DNA of 64,000 nucleotides from Arthrobacter terrae (GCF_015708085.1 NZ_JADNYM010000024.1:1-64000); one strand, 5' to 3'. Positions 42,571-51,974 are shown, counted from the stretch's first letter. Notes: generated by a model from the sequence alone, not told the origin. Numbers and translations: made by a program.

Positions 42571-43389
42571 ATGGACAAGACCATGACACGGCAGCATCAG
42601 CTCTCTCGTGCAGCAGCGGCCGGGCAGGCAGTTTCGACTGGCACCCTGCCGAGCGCCTTGCCCGGGGTGCAGACACCGGCGTCTGCCGTCGACAAGATTA
42701 CGGACCGGCTCATTACCGCGATCGCAATCGGTGAGTACCTGCCGGAATCCCGGCTACCCGCCGAGCGCGAGCTCGCCGCCTCTCTTCAGGTGGGGCGGAT
42801 GACGGTGCGCTCAGCGATCGCACGTCTCGTGCAGGGTGGCCTGCTCGAAACTCGGCGCGGCCGGGGTGGCGGCTCTTTCGTGCGGGAGCCATCGGGGCCG
42901 ACCTCGAATGCATCCGTCCACCGGACGCTGACAGCCCGCTGGGATGCCCTGCGCGATACTTGCGAGGCCGTGAGTCTGCTGCACGGCACAATTGCGCGCG
43001 CCGCCGCTAAAAACCGGACCGACGTCGACGTCCAGGTTCTGCGTGAGCGGCTGGAGTGCTTCCGGAACGCGGGCTCAGGCCAACCATCCCAGAAGGCAGA
43101 CGAACTGCTGCACCTCTCCATCGCTGAGGCCGCCCACAACGCCACTCTGCGAGGGACGCTATTTGAGCTGGAGTCTCGAGTGAGCATCGCAGCTCCTGCG
43201 TACCTTTGGGGTTCGCCCATCGGCATGCGCGAGATGGAGTTACGCGCGTTGGCAGACCACGAAAACCTCGTGGCGGCAATCTGTGAACGCCAAGTGGAAC
43301 GGGCAGGAACCATCGGTGCCGAGCACGCCCATATCGACCTCGAGCTACTCGAGGCAGCACTCCGCGAAGCGGATCCTCTGGAGGCCTAG
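42571..43389 (+). CDS. GntR-family regulator, FadR subfamily
   Basis: A 272-residue protein. The winged helix (about 38-105) reads DKITDRLITAIAIGEYLPES then LPAERELAASLQVGRMTVRSAIARLV and LLETRRGRGGGSFV. The FCD ligand domain follows with DELLHLSIAEAAHNATL and ALADHENLVAAICERQVERA, carrying the usual His residues. It is divergent from the amide operon and is its likely controller. ATG 42571 or 42583 may be the true start. Confidence 0.88.
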   Translation: MDKTMTRQHQLSRAAAAGQAVSTGTLPSALPGVQTPASAVDKITDRLITAIAIGEYLPESRLPAERELAASLQVGRMTVRSAIARLVQGGLLETRRGRGGGSFVREPSGPTSNASVHRTLTARWDALRDTCEAVSLLHGTIARAAAKNRTDVDVQVLRERLECFRNAGSGQPSQKADELLHLSIAEAAHNATLRGTLFELESRVSIAAPAYLWGSPIGMREMELRALADHENLVAAICERQVERAGTIGAEHAHIDLELLEAALREADPLEA

Positions 43390-43430
43390 CCGCCAGAGAG
43401 CAATCTACCCGGTTTCCTAGTCCGCTCTAG

Positions 43431-44297
43431 CTGCTTCCGCACCATCCCCTGGCGCTGGAAGGACTGGATGCCCAACTGGTCAACGTAGTCCGCAGCGCCA
43501 AGGGCCAGGGCGCCGTTCCGACGATGCCGCAGGGCGGCGGCTGGCTGATGGTCGAGGTCGGAGGGGCAACCTCGGAGGAGGCCATGGCGGCCGCAGAGAA
43601 GGTGGTCCTTGTTGCAGGCCCCGTGGACGCGATGGTGCTGCCGGCCGGCCCGGAGGCCAAGCGCCTATGGCAGATCCGTGCGGACGGCGCGGGCCTTGCC
43701 GGACGCCCCGCCTCCGGGGGCCAGGCCTGGCCGGGCTGGGAGGACTCCGCCGTTCCGCCCGAAAACCTCGGCGCCTACCTGCCGGACCTCGAGGCCCTGA
43801 TGCAGGGCGAAGGCCTGTCCGGCTTGGCCTATGGTCATTTCGGTAACGGCTGCGTCCACGTCCGGATCGATTTCCCGCTGGAAGAGAATGCCGCCGTAAT
43901 GCGGCGTTTCCTCGAATTCCTGACTTCCATCGGTTGGGAAGCGCCCAGCAGCGATGAACGTCTCCTGGCTCAGCCGCACTGCCATCAGTATGCCGTCATT
44001 GGTTACGACAAGGACCTGGCACTGCTCGACGCCATGGGCTGCGATGTGGAGGTATCCAGCGGATGCTGCGGTCTCGCGGGCAACTTCGGTATGGAAAAGG
44101 GCCATTACGAGGTGTCCGTCACGATCGCCGAACAAGGGATCCTCGCCAAGGCCAGAACGGATCCCGACCGCGCTATCCTTGCGGACGGGTTCTCCTGCCG
44201 CACCCAGGTCTCCGACCTTGCCGGCCGAGGTTCCCGCCATTTGGTGGAAGTCATCGCAGATGCCCTCGACCGTGACCCTGCGCATGAAGATGCCTAA
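43431..44297 (+). pseudogene. Deletion remnant of a FAD-linked oxidase/Fe-S oxidoreductase (about 1000-residue type)
   Basis: The frame starts straight after a stop codon with HHPLALEGLDAQLVNVVRS, a part of the FAD-oxidase C-terminal domain of large D-lactate-dehydrogenase-type proteins. It runs through WPGWEDSAVPPENLGAYL and YGHFGNGCVHVRIDFPL and then, near 43935, jumps to the far C-terminal cysteine-rich domain (LAQPHCHQYAVIGYDKD, SSGCCGLAGNFGMEKG, LADGFSCRTQ). The FAD-binding half and the whole middle, including ferredoxin-type clusters, are missing. The first ATG (43524) gives 257 codons in frame. It is very unlikely to be active. Confidence 0.8.
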
Positions 44298-44339
44298 GCG
44301 GACGGGTTTCTCCTGCACCAGCATGAAGTAGCTGAAGGC

Positions 44340-44654
44340 TCAGCCGGCGGCTTCCTCGGCTTCCTCACCGTGCGAAACGATGCCGCCGTCTTTGAACAAG
44401 ATGCCCTGAGCGATCGCGCGCCACTTAGGTTTCGCCCGAAGGAGAAATTCCAACTCCATGCTGAAGTGCTTGTATTCCTCCCCCAGCGAATCCACCATAA
44501 TTTCACGCGCAACCGGATCCTCTTCGACCGCAATGCGTTGCTCGTACCAGCCAATCGCCTCCGACTCCTCGGACAGGCTCGCGCACATCCGCGCAAACGT
44601 CCGCACCTGAGCAGAAAGCTCCTGCGGCGGTTCGTGATACTGATTAGTCGGCAT
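44340..44654 (-). CDS. Encapsulated-ferritin-like (EncFtn) protein without encapsulin neighbour
   Basis: A 104-residue all-helical protein. Residues 7-70 resemble encapsulated ferritins: HEPPQELSAQVRTFARMCAS, then LSEESEAIGWYEQR and GEEYKHFSMELEFL. The positions of the iron ligands and neighbours known in this family (Glu, Trp-Tyr, Glu, His) are represented by Glu30, Trp36-Tyr37, Glu60 and His63. The usual C-terminal encapsulin-loading peptide (GSLxI type) is absent; the tail is GGIVSHGEEAEEAAG. TAGGAG precedes ATG 44654. It may oxidise iron without a shell or use one encoded elsewhere. Confidence 0.7.
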   Translation of the reverse strand: MPTNQYHEPPQELSAQVRTFARMCASLSEESEAIGWYEQRIAVEEDPVAREIMVDSLGEEYKHFSMELEFLLRAKPKWRAIAQGILFKDGGIVSHGEEAEEAAG

Positions 44655-44947
44655 GATGGCTCCTAGTCGCCTCGGAAATGGCCGAACATGTCGCAGGCTA
44701 CGCTCCCTGCCGCGGACGGTCAATCCAAACTGCCGTCTGCGGTCAATTACACTGCGCAGCTGACATAAGGTGTCTGGACCGCGTCCGCACGGTCAGACGA
44801 ACCCCATCCCCGTGTTCACTTATCGGCCTTCCATCAACGACCAGCGCCTGAAGAACCGCCAACACTTTTTCGCTCGCCACTAACGTTTCAGCTATCGCGC
44901 ATAAGCAGACTATGCCGGGCAGAGGAGCGTCCGTTCAGCCTGTGCGG

Positions 44948-45490
44948 TCATTTCTGACGGTCGGCCCGGGAACCGGCCGATCCGTCCAGGGCCATGCGGA
45001 TTAAGGGGACGCTGCCGGTTTCGTCTCGCCGGACAATAGTGAGTGCACCCTTGCTTTCATACAACAGGTACTGAAGCTCTGCCAGATCGAAGACACCGTG
45101 TTCGCGCAGCTTGGCGAACACATCCTCATCGGCGAGGCCACAGCGCCTTAGCTGGCCGCGCTGCAAAACCCCATCGTGGACCAGGACGCGGACCCGATGG
45201 TCGAACAGAGTGCGTAGGCGGGGGTGGAAGCGCAGCAGACTAACCAGCCGGTGCACGGCGATCAAAGTAAGAAGTGCGACAGCGCCGGTGATGAACGACT
45301 GAGACGCTGCCACCGCAGTGCGGCCGACGACGGCGCCGATCGCCACCGCGGTGACGAAATCGATGATGGTCCACTGGGCAACGGTACGCCGTTCTCCTAT
45401 CCGCAGGCCGAAAGCGGCGACGACGAACATCAGCGCCGCCTTTCCGGCCACTAAGCCCAACTGTGACCAGCTGTCCATGATCCATCCCAT
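44948..45490 (-). CDS. DUF421 (YetF-like) membrane protein
   Basis: A 180-residue protein with three N-terminal helices (LVAGKAALMFVVAAFGLRIG, IIDFVTAVAIGAVVG, FITGAVALLTLIAVHRLVSLL) and a cytoplasmic domain. FDLAELQYLLYESKGALTIVR is the DUF421 C-terminal signature. Family function is unknown; some members respond to envelope or spore conditions. GGAGGG before ATG 45490 sets the start. Confidence 0.87.
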   Translation of the reverse strand: MGWIMDSWSQLGLVAGKAALMFVVAAFGLRIGERRTVAQWTIIDFVTAVAIGAVVGRTAVAASQSFITGAVALLTLIAVHRLVSLLRFHPRLRTLFDHRVRVLVHDGVLQRGQLRRCGLADEDVFAKLREHGVFDLAELQYLLYESKGALTIVRRDETGSVPLIRMALDGSAGSRADRQK

Positions 45491-45671
45491 GGTCGACCCT
45501 CCATCGCTAGCCCTGCCCGCTGCGCGGAAGTCGCCACGTCCCGGTGTCTGGCTCGACGTCCGCAACCCGGCAATAGCCACTGACGGTTGACCATTGCCGC
45601 GGCACTCAAGACCGTGCGCAATAACCGGTTCTCAGAATATCCCAATGAGGACTAGCCGACCCAGTGAATGT

Positions 45672-46055
45672 TTAGAACGGCACGCCGCAATACAGTGCCG
45701 CATTGGCGTAAGCTGTAGCTTCGCCGGTGCGGATGAACAGCTTTGCAGACGCGCTGAGATCCTTCAGGCCGGCGTGGCTGATGTAGCTCACTTGATCAAA
45801 GCGGCTGGTCAGCCACGGTTGGGCCGCGGTGGATTTCACTTCCTCGGCGGCCACGCAACGTTCCACGACGATTTCTGCCAGCAGCGCATCCAACACCTGT
45901 TTAAGGCGTGGAATCCCGTGTACCAGGGCCAGATCCACCACCGGCACGCCCGCGGGAGCAGGCAGGCCACAGTCCGCCACCATGATCAGATCAGTGTGTC
46001 CGAGCTTGCTGAGCGCACAATTGAGTTCGGCATTGAGAATTCCGGTTTTCTTCAT
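45672..46055 (-). CDS. rbsD: D-ribose pyranase
   Basis: A 127-residue RbsD/FucU-type protein. MKKTGILNAELNCALSKLGH, VADCGLPAP and the end SAKLFIRTGEATAYANAALY contain the conserved His and Tyr residues of the pyranase. It interconverts beta-pyranose and beta-furanose ribose before phosphorylation. Its start overlaps the rbsK stop by four bases; last gene of the operon. Confidence 0.94.
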   Translation of the reverse strand: MKKTGILNAELNCALSKLGHTDLIMVADCGLPAPAGVPVVDLALVHGIPRLKQVLDALLAEIVVERCVAAEEVKSTAAQPWLTSRFDQVSYISHAGLKDLSASAKLFIRTGEATAYANAALYCGVPF

Positions 46056-46993
46056 CCGGCCACCTCTGGAAGCTGATCATCCAGCGTGGGGTAGGACGCC
46101 TGGGTTCCCTCGCTTTGCACCGCAAAAGCACCAACCCGGACGGCCAGCCGTACGGCCTCCGGCAGCGTAGCACCAGCGGCGAGGCGTGCGCTCAGCGCAC
46201 CGACGAAGGCGTCTCCGGCACCGGAGGTATCCACCGCCGGGACGGCGGGTGCCGGCACTTCCTCGATGCCGCCGTCGTCCGCGCAGATGGCACCGAGCGC
46301 TCCTCGGGTGAGGACAACGGAGGGTATGCCGCATTCACGCAGTCGCGCCACCAGCTCCCTATCCGCATTGGACGGCTCCACGCCTGGCCGCAGTGCGGAC
46401 AGCACCAAGGCCGCCTCGTGCTCATTGACCACCAGCGGATCCGCACGCAGAATCACGGCCGGGTCCAGCTCGATCACCGGTGCCAGGTTCAGCACCACGC
46501 GCCCGGCGGCAAGCTGCACTGCGGCGGCGATGCCGGCGGCAGCAATCTCGCCCTGCAGCACCAGCACCGCAGCCGCTGCGATGACATCTGCGGACCGGCC
46601 TACCGCTGGCGCGTCCAGCGCCGCATTGGCTCCGGGCACCACCACAATGGTGTTCTCGCCGTCGTCGGCAACGGTGATCAGCGCCAGACCAGTGGGGCCG
46701 GGCACCTGCTGGACCGCAGACAGGTCCACTCCGGCACCGGCCAGCAGGGCCGTCGCATCCCCGGCCAGGCCGTCGCTTCCCACGGCGCCCACGAGGGCCA
46801 CCGCCGCACCTAGCCGCGCAGCGGCCACCGCCTGGTTGGCGCCTTTGCCGCCGGGCAGCAGCACGAGCGACCGCCCGATCAGGGTCTCACCCGGACGGGG
46901 ATGCCGGTTCACCCGGATCACCTGATCGACATTGATCGAACCGACTACGACCACCTGGCTGGGGATCGGGGAAGCTGAAGCCGGGATACTCAC
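46052..46993 (-). CDS. rbsK: Ribokinase
   Basis: A 313-residue PfkB-family kinase. VVGSINVDQVIRVNRHPRPGE (about 15-35, in two parts), the GGKGANQAVAAARLG motif (about 48-62) and the catalytic DTSGAGDAFVGA with its base Asp (about 250-261) are intact. It makes ribose-5-phosphate. Overlaps rbsB and rbsD by four bases on each side. Confidence 0.95.
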   Translation of the reverse strand: MSIPASASPIPSQVVVVGSINVDQVIRVNRHPRPGETLIGRSLVLLPGGKGANQAVAAARLGAAVALVGAVGSDGLAGDATALLAGAGVDLSAVQQVPGPTGLALITVADDGENTIVVVPGANAALDAPAVGRSADVIAAAAVLVLQGEIAAAGIAAAVQLAAGRVVLNLAPVIELDPAVILRADPLVVNEHEAALVLSALRPGVEPSNADRELVARLRECGIPSVVLTRGALGAICADDGGIEEVPAPAVPAVDTSGAGDAFVGALSARLAAGATLPEAVRLAVRVGAFAVQSEGTQASYPTLDDQLPEVAG

Positions 46994-47934
46994 TTGACGT
47001 AGTCGCCCACATTCGCCTCGGTAACGGAGACAACCTGCACCGGCACGGTCTTATCGACCTTTTCGCCCTTAATGGCCTTCGCCGCCAATTCAACGGCGAG
47101 CTGGCCCAGTTTGGCCGGCTGCTGCGCGATGGTGGCTACCAGCGTGCCCTTTTGTATGGCGGCCAGCCCGTCAGCGGTGCCGTCAAAGCCAACAACTTTG
47201 ACGTCCTTACCCGCCTTGGTGCCCAGGGCCTGGATCGCGCCGAGTGCCATTTCGTCATTTTCAGCAAAAATCCCGGTGACATCGGGCTGGGACTGGAGCA
47301 GGTTTGTGGTCACGTCCAACGCCGTGGCGCGGTCGAAGTTCGCCGTCTGCTTGGCCACCACCTTAATGTTCGGGTAAGCCTTCAGACCGTCGGTGAAGCC
47401 CTGCCCGCGGTCCCTGCTCGCGGACGTGCCGGCCACTCCCTGCAGCACCAGAATGCTCCCTTTTTCACCCATCGACTTGGCCAGCTCATCGGCGGCCTGC
47501 TTGCCGCCGGCGACGTTATCGCTGGCCACCAGCGAAGTGAGGTCGGCACCGTTAACGGTGCGGTCCACCCCAATGACCGGCAGATTGGCCTTGATTAAGG
47601 CGTTCACCGGGGACGCTGCGGCATCCGAGTCAACCGGGTTCACAATGACGGCCTTAGTGCTGCCGGTGGCTGCGGTGGCCAGCTGGTTCGCCTGCGTCGC
47701 GGAGTCATTTTGCGCGTCGACTATCTCCAATTGCACGCCAGCATCCTTCGCCGCGGTCTGGGCACCATCGCGCACTTCAACGAAGAACGGATTATTCAGG
47801 GTGGAAAGGGCCATCACGACCTTGGGGGACGCCGCACCGGCCTCTCCCCCGCCTCGGTTGCAGGCAGTGGTGCCGGTCAGGACGAGCGTGGCGGTCGCAG
47901 CGACGGCCGCGACCTGACGGATTGAGATCTTCAT
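46990..47934 (-). CDS. rbsB: D-ribose ABC transporter binding lipoprotein
   Basis: A 314-residue periplasmic-binding-protein-I type protein with an N-terminal lipid-anchor signal (Cys25, with a relaxed lipobox TTAC). VVMALSTLNNPFFVEVRDGAQ (about 39-59, in parts), IVNPVDSDAA and GIFAENDEMALGAIQAL with the ribose-contact Asn/Asp are present. It delivers ribose to RbsC. Confidence 0.93.
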   Translation of the reverse strand: MKISIRQVAAVAATATLVLTGTTACNRGGGEAGAASPKVVMALSTLNNPFFVEVRDGAQTAAKDAGVQLEIVDAQNDSATQANQLATAATGSTKAVIVNPVDSDAAASPVNALIKANLPVIGVDRTVNGADLTSLVASDNVAGGKQAADELAKSMGEKGSILVLQGVAGTSASRDRGQGFTDGLKAYPNIKVVAKQTANFDRATALDVTTNLLQSQPDVTGIFAENDEMALGAIQALGTKAGKDVKVVGFDGTADGLAAIQKGTLVATIAQQPAKLGQLAVELAAKAIKGEKVDKTVPVQVVSVTEANVGDYVK

Positions 47935-47994
47935 GGTTCTGTCCTTCTGATAGGGAATGGTTGACGTATTCAGTGCGGTCCAGTTAAGTGCGGC

Positions 47995-48966
47995 CTAGCT
48001 GCTGCGGTTTTTGCGCCGGAGCACGTCGATGCCGACGGCCAAGGCAATCACGACGCCGATGACGACCTGCTGCCAGAACGACGTGACGTTGAGCAGATTC
48101 AACCCATTGCGGATCACCACCAGCACCAAGGCGCCGACAAACGTTCCGGAGATCCGGCCCAATCCGCCGGCAAGTGAGGCCCCGCCAATCACGACGGCCG
48201 CAATCGCGTCCAGTTCATAGCCCGTGGCCGCCTGTGGCTGGGCTGAGTCAAGGCGCCCGGCGAGCAGCAAACCGGCGAGAGCCGCGAAAAGGCCCGCGAG
48301 GCCAAAGACGATGACTATGATCCGCTTCACCGGCAGACCGGACAGCCGGGCCGCCTCCGCGTTGCCGCCCACGGCATACATGGAACGGCCGACGACGGTC
48401 CGGTTCAGCAGGAACGATGCCACCAGCGCCGAGACCAGCAGGATCACGATGGGCATCGGGACAGGTCCGAGGTTTCCGCCCAAAAAGGACACCTCGGGGG
48501 AGGTCTTGATTGGCCGGCCGTCGGAAATCACCAAGGTCAAGCCACGGGCGATGCTCAGCATGGCCAGCGTTGCAATGAAGGACGGCAGCTTGCCGTAAGC
48601 GCTGGCCAGACCGTTGACAACACCAGCCAGCAAACCGGCAGTAAGGCCGCCGAGCAGGGCAAGCCAGCCGGGCAGGCCTGCGTTAACAAAGAACCAGCCG
48701 GAGACCATGGCGGAAAGCGCCGCCACGGATCCGACCGATAAGTCGATGCCGCCGGCGACGATGACAAAGGTCATTCCGAACGCCAGTACCGCCACGGTGG
48801 ACACCTGGATACCGATATTGAGCAGGTTCCGGCCGGTGAGGAAATCCGGTGTCGCAATAAACAAGGCAATGCAGAGCACCACGAGACCCACCAGAGCACC
48901 GTTGTTGGCGAGGAATTTCTTGACGTCAAAACTGGTCCGTTTTGCGTCCAAGGTAGCAGTGGACAT
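47995..48966 (-). CDS. rbsC: D-ribose ABC transporter permease
   Basis: A 323-residue permease with about ten helices. FGMTFVIVAGGIDLSVGSVAALS and GRSMYAVGGNAEAARLSGLPV (EAA-like loop) are RbsC hallmarks, as is YELDAIAAVVIGGASLAGG. AAGGAACTCCCC before ATG 48966 is a better start than the ATG at 48999, which would overlap rbsA by 14 bases. Confidence 0.94.
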   Translation of the reverse strand: MSTATLDAKRTSFDVKKFLANNGALVGLVVLCIALFIATPDFLTGRNLLNIGIQVSTVAVLAFGMTFVIVAGGIDLSVGSVAALSAMVSGWFFVNAGLPGWLALLGGLTAGLLAGVVNGLASAYGKLPSFIATLAMLSIARGLTLVISDGRPIKTSPEVSFLGGNLGPVPMPIVILLVSALVASFLLNRTVVGRSMYAVGGNAEAARLSGLPVKRIIVIVFGLAGLFAALAGLLLAGRLDSAQPQAATGYELDAIAAVVIGGASLAGGLGRISGTFVGALVLVVIRNGLNLLNVTSFWQQVVIGVVIALAVGIDVLRRKNRSS

Positions 48967-48985
48967 GCGGGGAGTTCCTTCTCTC

Positions 48986-50491
48986 TCAGTGCTCTTCATT
49001 GACGTCGCGCGCGGCGAGTGTCATGACTTTGTCTTCAGTGGCCTCGGCAGCCGTGAACTCCCCGGCCAGCCGGCCGTCCCGCAGCACCAGAATCCGGTCA
49101 CTCATCCCCAGGACTTCAGGCAATTCGCTGGAAACCATCACTATCGCTCCGCCGGCTTCGGTAATCGCATTCATCAGCTCGTAGATTTCCACCTTGGCCC
49201 CAACATCAACTCCGCGGGTTGGCTCGTCCAGCAACAGCACCGTGGATGCTGCGATGATCCAGCGTCCAAAAACGGCCTTCTGCTGATTTCCGCCGGAGAG
49301 CGACCGGACGGGTTGGTCGATGCTGTGCATCCGGATCCGCAGGGTCTTGGCCACCGCCTCAGCCCGGCTGCGCTGTCCGGAAAAGTCGGCCAGGCCCATT
49401 CGTGCGCTGGAGGCCAGAGTCGCGTATCCCAGGTTCTCGTTCACCGATGCGTCCAGAACCAGTCCCTGACCCTTGCGGTCCTCTGGGACGTGGCCCAGAC
49501 CGGCCCGGATGGCAGCCTGCACACTGCCCTTGGGCAGAGCTTTTCCGCGGATCTTCACCGTCCCGGTGTCATACCGGTCCGCCCCTGCAACGGCACGGAT
49601 CAGTTCGGTGCGGCCGGCACCAACCAGCCCGGAGATACCCAGAATCTCCCCGGCCCGAACCGTGAAACTGATGTCCTCGAACTTACCCTTCGAGGTCAGG
49701 TGCTCAACAGCCAGGATCCCGGCGGATCCTTCGGATTCCGCTATCCGGCGCGGAAATTGGTCTTCGATACTCCGACCTACCATTAGCCGGACCAGCTCGT
49801 CCTCGCTGGTGGACGCGGGAACCTCGGCAACAAATTCGCCGTCGCGCAACACCGTGACGCTGTCGCCGATCTCCGCAATCTCATCCAGGTGATGGCTGAT
49901 GAACAGCATTCCTACACCCTGTTGGCGCAGGTCCGCCACCACCTTGAACAGGCTTTCCGTTTCATGCCGGGTCAGTGCTGCCGTGGGCTCATCGAGGATG
50001 AGGATGCGCGCATTGATGCTCAGCGCCTTGGCAATTTCCACCAGCTGCTGACGGGCAATTCCCAGCTCCCCCACCGGGGTTTCGACGTCAACGTCGAGCC
50101 CGATCAGGTCCAGCGCCGCGCGGGCCTGCTGCCGCAGTGCCTTCCGGTCCACCATGCCGAACCTTGTCGGCGTCCTGCCCAACATGACGTTTTCCGCAAC
50201 GCTCATGGAGTTCACCAGGTTCAGTTCCTGATGGATGGTGGCGATGCCGTGCTCTTCAGCGGCGCGGGTGGTAGGCAGGCTCACCGTCTTGCCATCGATG
50301 AGAATCTCGCCGCCGTCCGGCTGGTAGACCCCGGCCATCATCTTGATCAGGGTGGATTTCCCGGCGCCGTTCTCGCCCAGCAGTACCTGGACAGCACCGG
50401 CGTAGACATTGACGCTTACCTCCTTGATCACGTTCACCGGACCAAAGGATTTGCTCACCTGCTTCAGCGTAAGAACGGGATGCTCGCTCAT
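48986..50491 (-). CDS. rbsA: D-ribose ABC transporter ATPase
   Basis: A 501-residue double ABC ATPase. Domain 1 has Walker A GENGAGKST near 40, signature VGELGIARQQLVEIAKAL and Walker B ILILDEPTAAL; domain 2 has a degenerate Walker A (GLVGAGRTEL), signature LSGGNQQKAVFGRW and LLLDEPTRGVDVG. This asymmetry is normal for RbsA. It begins one base after the rbsR stop (TGACATG). Confidence 0.95.
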   Translation of the reverse strand: MSEHPVLTLKQVSKSFGPVNVIKEVSVNVYAGAVQVLLGENGAGKSTLIKMMAGVYQPDGGEILIDGKTVSLPTTRAAEEHGIATIHQELNLVNSMSVAENVMLGRTPTRFGMVDRKALRQQARAALDLIGLDVDVETPVGELGIARQQLVEIAKALSINARILILDEPTAALTRHETESLFKVVADLRQQGVGMLFISHHLDEIAEIGDSVTVLRDGEFVAEVPASTSEDELVRLMVGRSIEDQFPRRIAESEGSAGILAVEHLTSKGKFEDISFTVRAGEILGISGLVGAGRTELIRAVAGADRYDTGTVKIRGKALPKGSVQAAIRAGLGHVPEDRKGQGLVLDASVNENLGYATLASSARMGLADFSGQRSRAEAVAKTLRIRMHSIDQPVRSLSGGNQQKAVFGRWIIAASTVLLLDEPTRGVDVGAKVEIYELMNAITEAGGAIVMVSSELPEVLGMSDRILVLRDGRLAGEFTAAEATEDKVMTLAARDVNEEH

Positions 50492-50492
50492 G

Positions 50493-51527
50493 TCAGTTCT
50501 TCCTTAGGCCGGAAACAGATCCCGGGTGGTTGGGCGTGCTGGAGGAGGCACGAACGATGAGTTCGCTGGGCAGCACAATCGACTCGGGCGTGCCGCCGTC
50601 GATCACCTGCAGCAACAGGTCCACAGCAGCCCGTCCCATGTCCTCCACACTGTGCGAGATGACGCTTAGAGCGGGCTGGAGCAGGGCAAACCATTCGATG
50701 TCGTCGAAGGCCACCAGCGCGATGTCCGTTCCGATGCGGGATCCCATCCGGTGCAGCATGGCCACCGCACCCGCAGCCATGGGACTGTCCGCGGCCAGGA
50801 TCGCCGTCGGCGGCTGATCCAGATTCAACAGCACGCGCACACCCGCCGAACCGCTGGCCGCCTGGAAGTCGCCAAAGTACACCAGCGCGGGATCCTTCGG
50901 AAGCCTATTATCCGCGATCGCCTGGTTGTAGGCGGTGAACCGATCGCGGCCGGTCGAAATGCTCTGCGGGCCCGCGATGTAGCCGATCCGGGTGTGACCT
51001 TGGCCGGCTAAGTGTGCCACCGCCTGCCGGATCCCATGCACACTGTCCGTGGTGACGCTGGGCAGATCGATGCCATCCACGGTCCGGTCCACGAATACGG
51101 TGGGGATCCCCCGCCGCAGCAAAGAACGGATCACACCGTTGCCATCCCCTTGGGGCGCGAGGATAATGCCATCGACGCGCTGGGAAATCAGGGTGTTCAG
51201 GTAACGATCCTGCTGGTCTTCACGCTCATTCGCATTTCCAAGCAGGATCGCGTACCCGTGCTCCAGCGCGGCCTGCTCCACGGCGTGGGCCAGGTCCGCA
51301 AAGAATTGGTTCCGGACGTCGGAGACCAACAGCCCGATAGTGCGGGTGCGGGTAGAGCGCAACGAGCGCGCCTGGGCGTTGGGATGGAAGTCCAGCCGTT
51401 CGACGGCGGCGGCGACGCGTTCGCGGGATGCGGCGGAAGTGGCCGGGTTTCCGGAAAGAACGCGGGATGCGGTGCCGACAGAGACCCCTGCGGCTGCTGC
51501 AACGTCCTTGATGGTTACCGTATTCAC
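50493..51527 (-). CDS. rbsR: LacI-family ribose operon repressor
   Basis: A 344-residue LacI protein. The helix-turn-helix is TIKDVAAAAGVSVGTASRVLSG (about 4-25, in parts) and the hinge LDFHPNAQARSLRS; the PBP-like domain has RTIGLLVSDVRNQFFADLAH. The GTG at 51527 was chosen because the DNA-binding domain begins there. It heads the operon, and two operator copies lie 40-67 bases upstream of its start, so it is autoregulated. Confidence 0.92.
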   Translation of the reverse strand: MNTVTIKDVAAAAGVSVGTASRVLSGNPATSAASRERVAAAVERLDFHPNAQARSLRSTRTRTIGLLVSDVRNQFFADLAHAVEQAALEHGYAILLGNANEREDQQDRYLNTLISQRVDGIILAPQGDGNGVIRSLLRRGIPTVFVDRTVDGIDLPSVTTDSVHGIRQAVAHLAGQGHTRIGYIAGPQSISTGRDRFTAYNQAIADNRLPKDPALVYFGDFQAASGSAGVRVLLNLDQPPTAILAADSPMAAGAVAMLHRMGSRIGTDIALVAFDDIEWFALLQPALSVISHSVEDMGRAAVDLLLQVIDGGTPESIVLPSELIVRASSSTPNHPGSVSGLRKN

Positions 51528-51566
51528 CCTTCTCACTTCCTCGTGATCCGTGCTGCAATTTTTCTT

Positions 51567-51594
51567 TGGAATCGTTTCCATGGAATCGTTTCCA
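51567..51594. promoter_or_regulatory. Twin LacI-type operator of the ribose operon
   Basis: TGGAATCGTTTCCA occurs twice with no spacer (51567-51580 and 51581-51594). Each copy has perfect TGGAA/TTCCA arms around four bases, and the junction CCATGG is itself palindromic. Such AAnCGnTT-like sites are typical of LacI/RbsR repressors. Confidence 0.75.
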
Positions 51595-51974
51595 CGATAT
51601 GAGGCACCGCTTGGAAATGTCAAGTAAATTTCTGGTCGGTGGTGTACTTCAGGCGCCTAAGCAGCAGCTGTGCAGGTTAGGCAACAGCTTTGCGGTGGGG
51701 CAACTCTGCTTCGGCCGGCCAGCGGCGATCGCCAGGGTTGCCGGAAAAGACCCTCAGCTCAGCTGTCAATCAACTGTTGCCGGACCGGGATTCTTCGCTA
51801 GCCGCCAAGCGTGTGTCTTTGATGAGTTTGCGCGACCTCTAGCTTTTGTAGTTAGGGGTCATTATCGTTGCACTAAGTGCACGATCGCCATCAGCGCTCG
51901 GTATGCCCGGCTGGCGCTCACCCCACTTCTGCGGTGCATTCTGCACCCGCAGTAATCAACGAGGAGGCACGTCA
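51595..51974. other. 380-bp gap between rbsR and the small FHA-domain unit
   Basis: No credible gene. It contains the palindrome TGCACT-A-AGTGCA at 51869-51881, preceded by CATTATC, about 95 bases before the next start codon, which could be a promoter with operator. The rest shows no strong repeat. Confidence 0.6.
51869..51881. promoter_or_regulatory. 13-bp perfect palindrome
   Basis: TGCACT-A-AGTGCA in the leader of the two-gene unit at 51975. It could be an operator; no regulator can be assigned. Confidence 0.35.
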
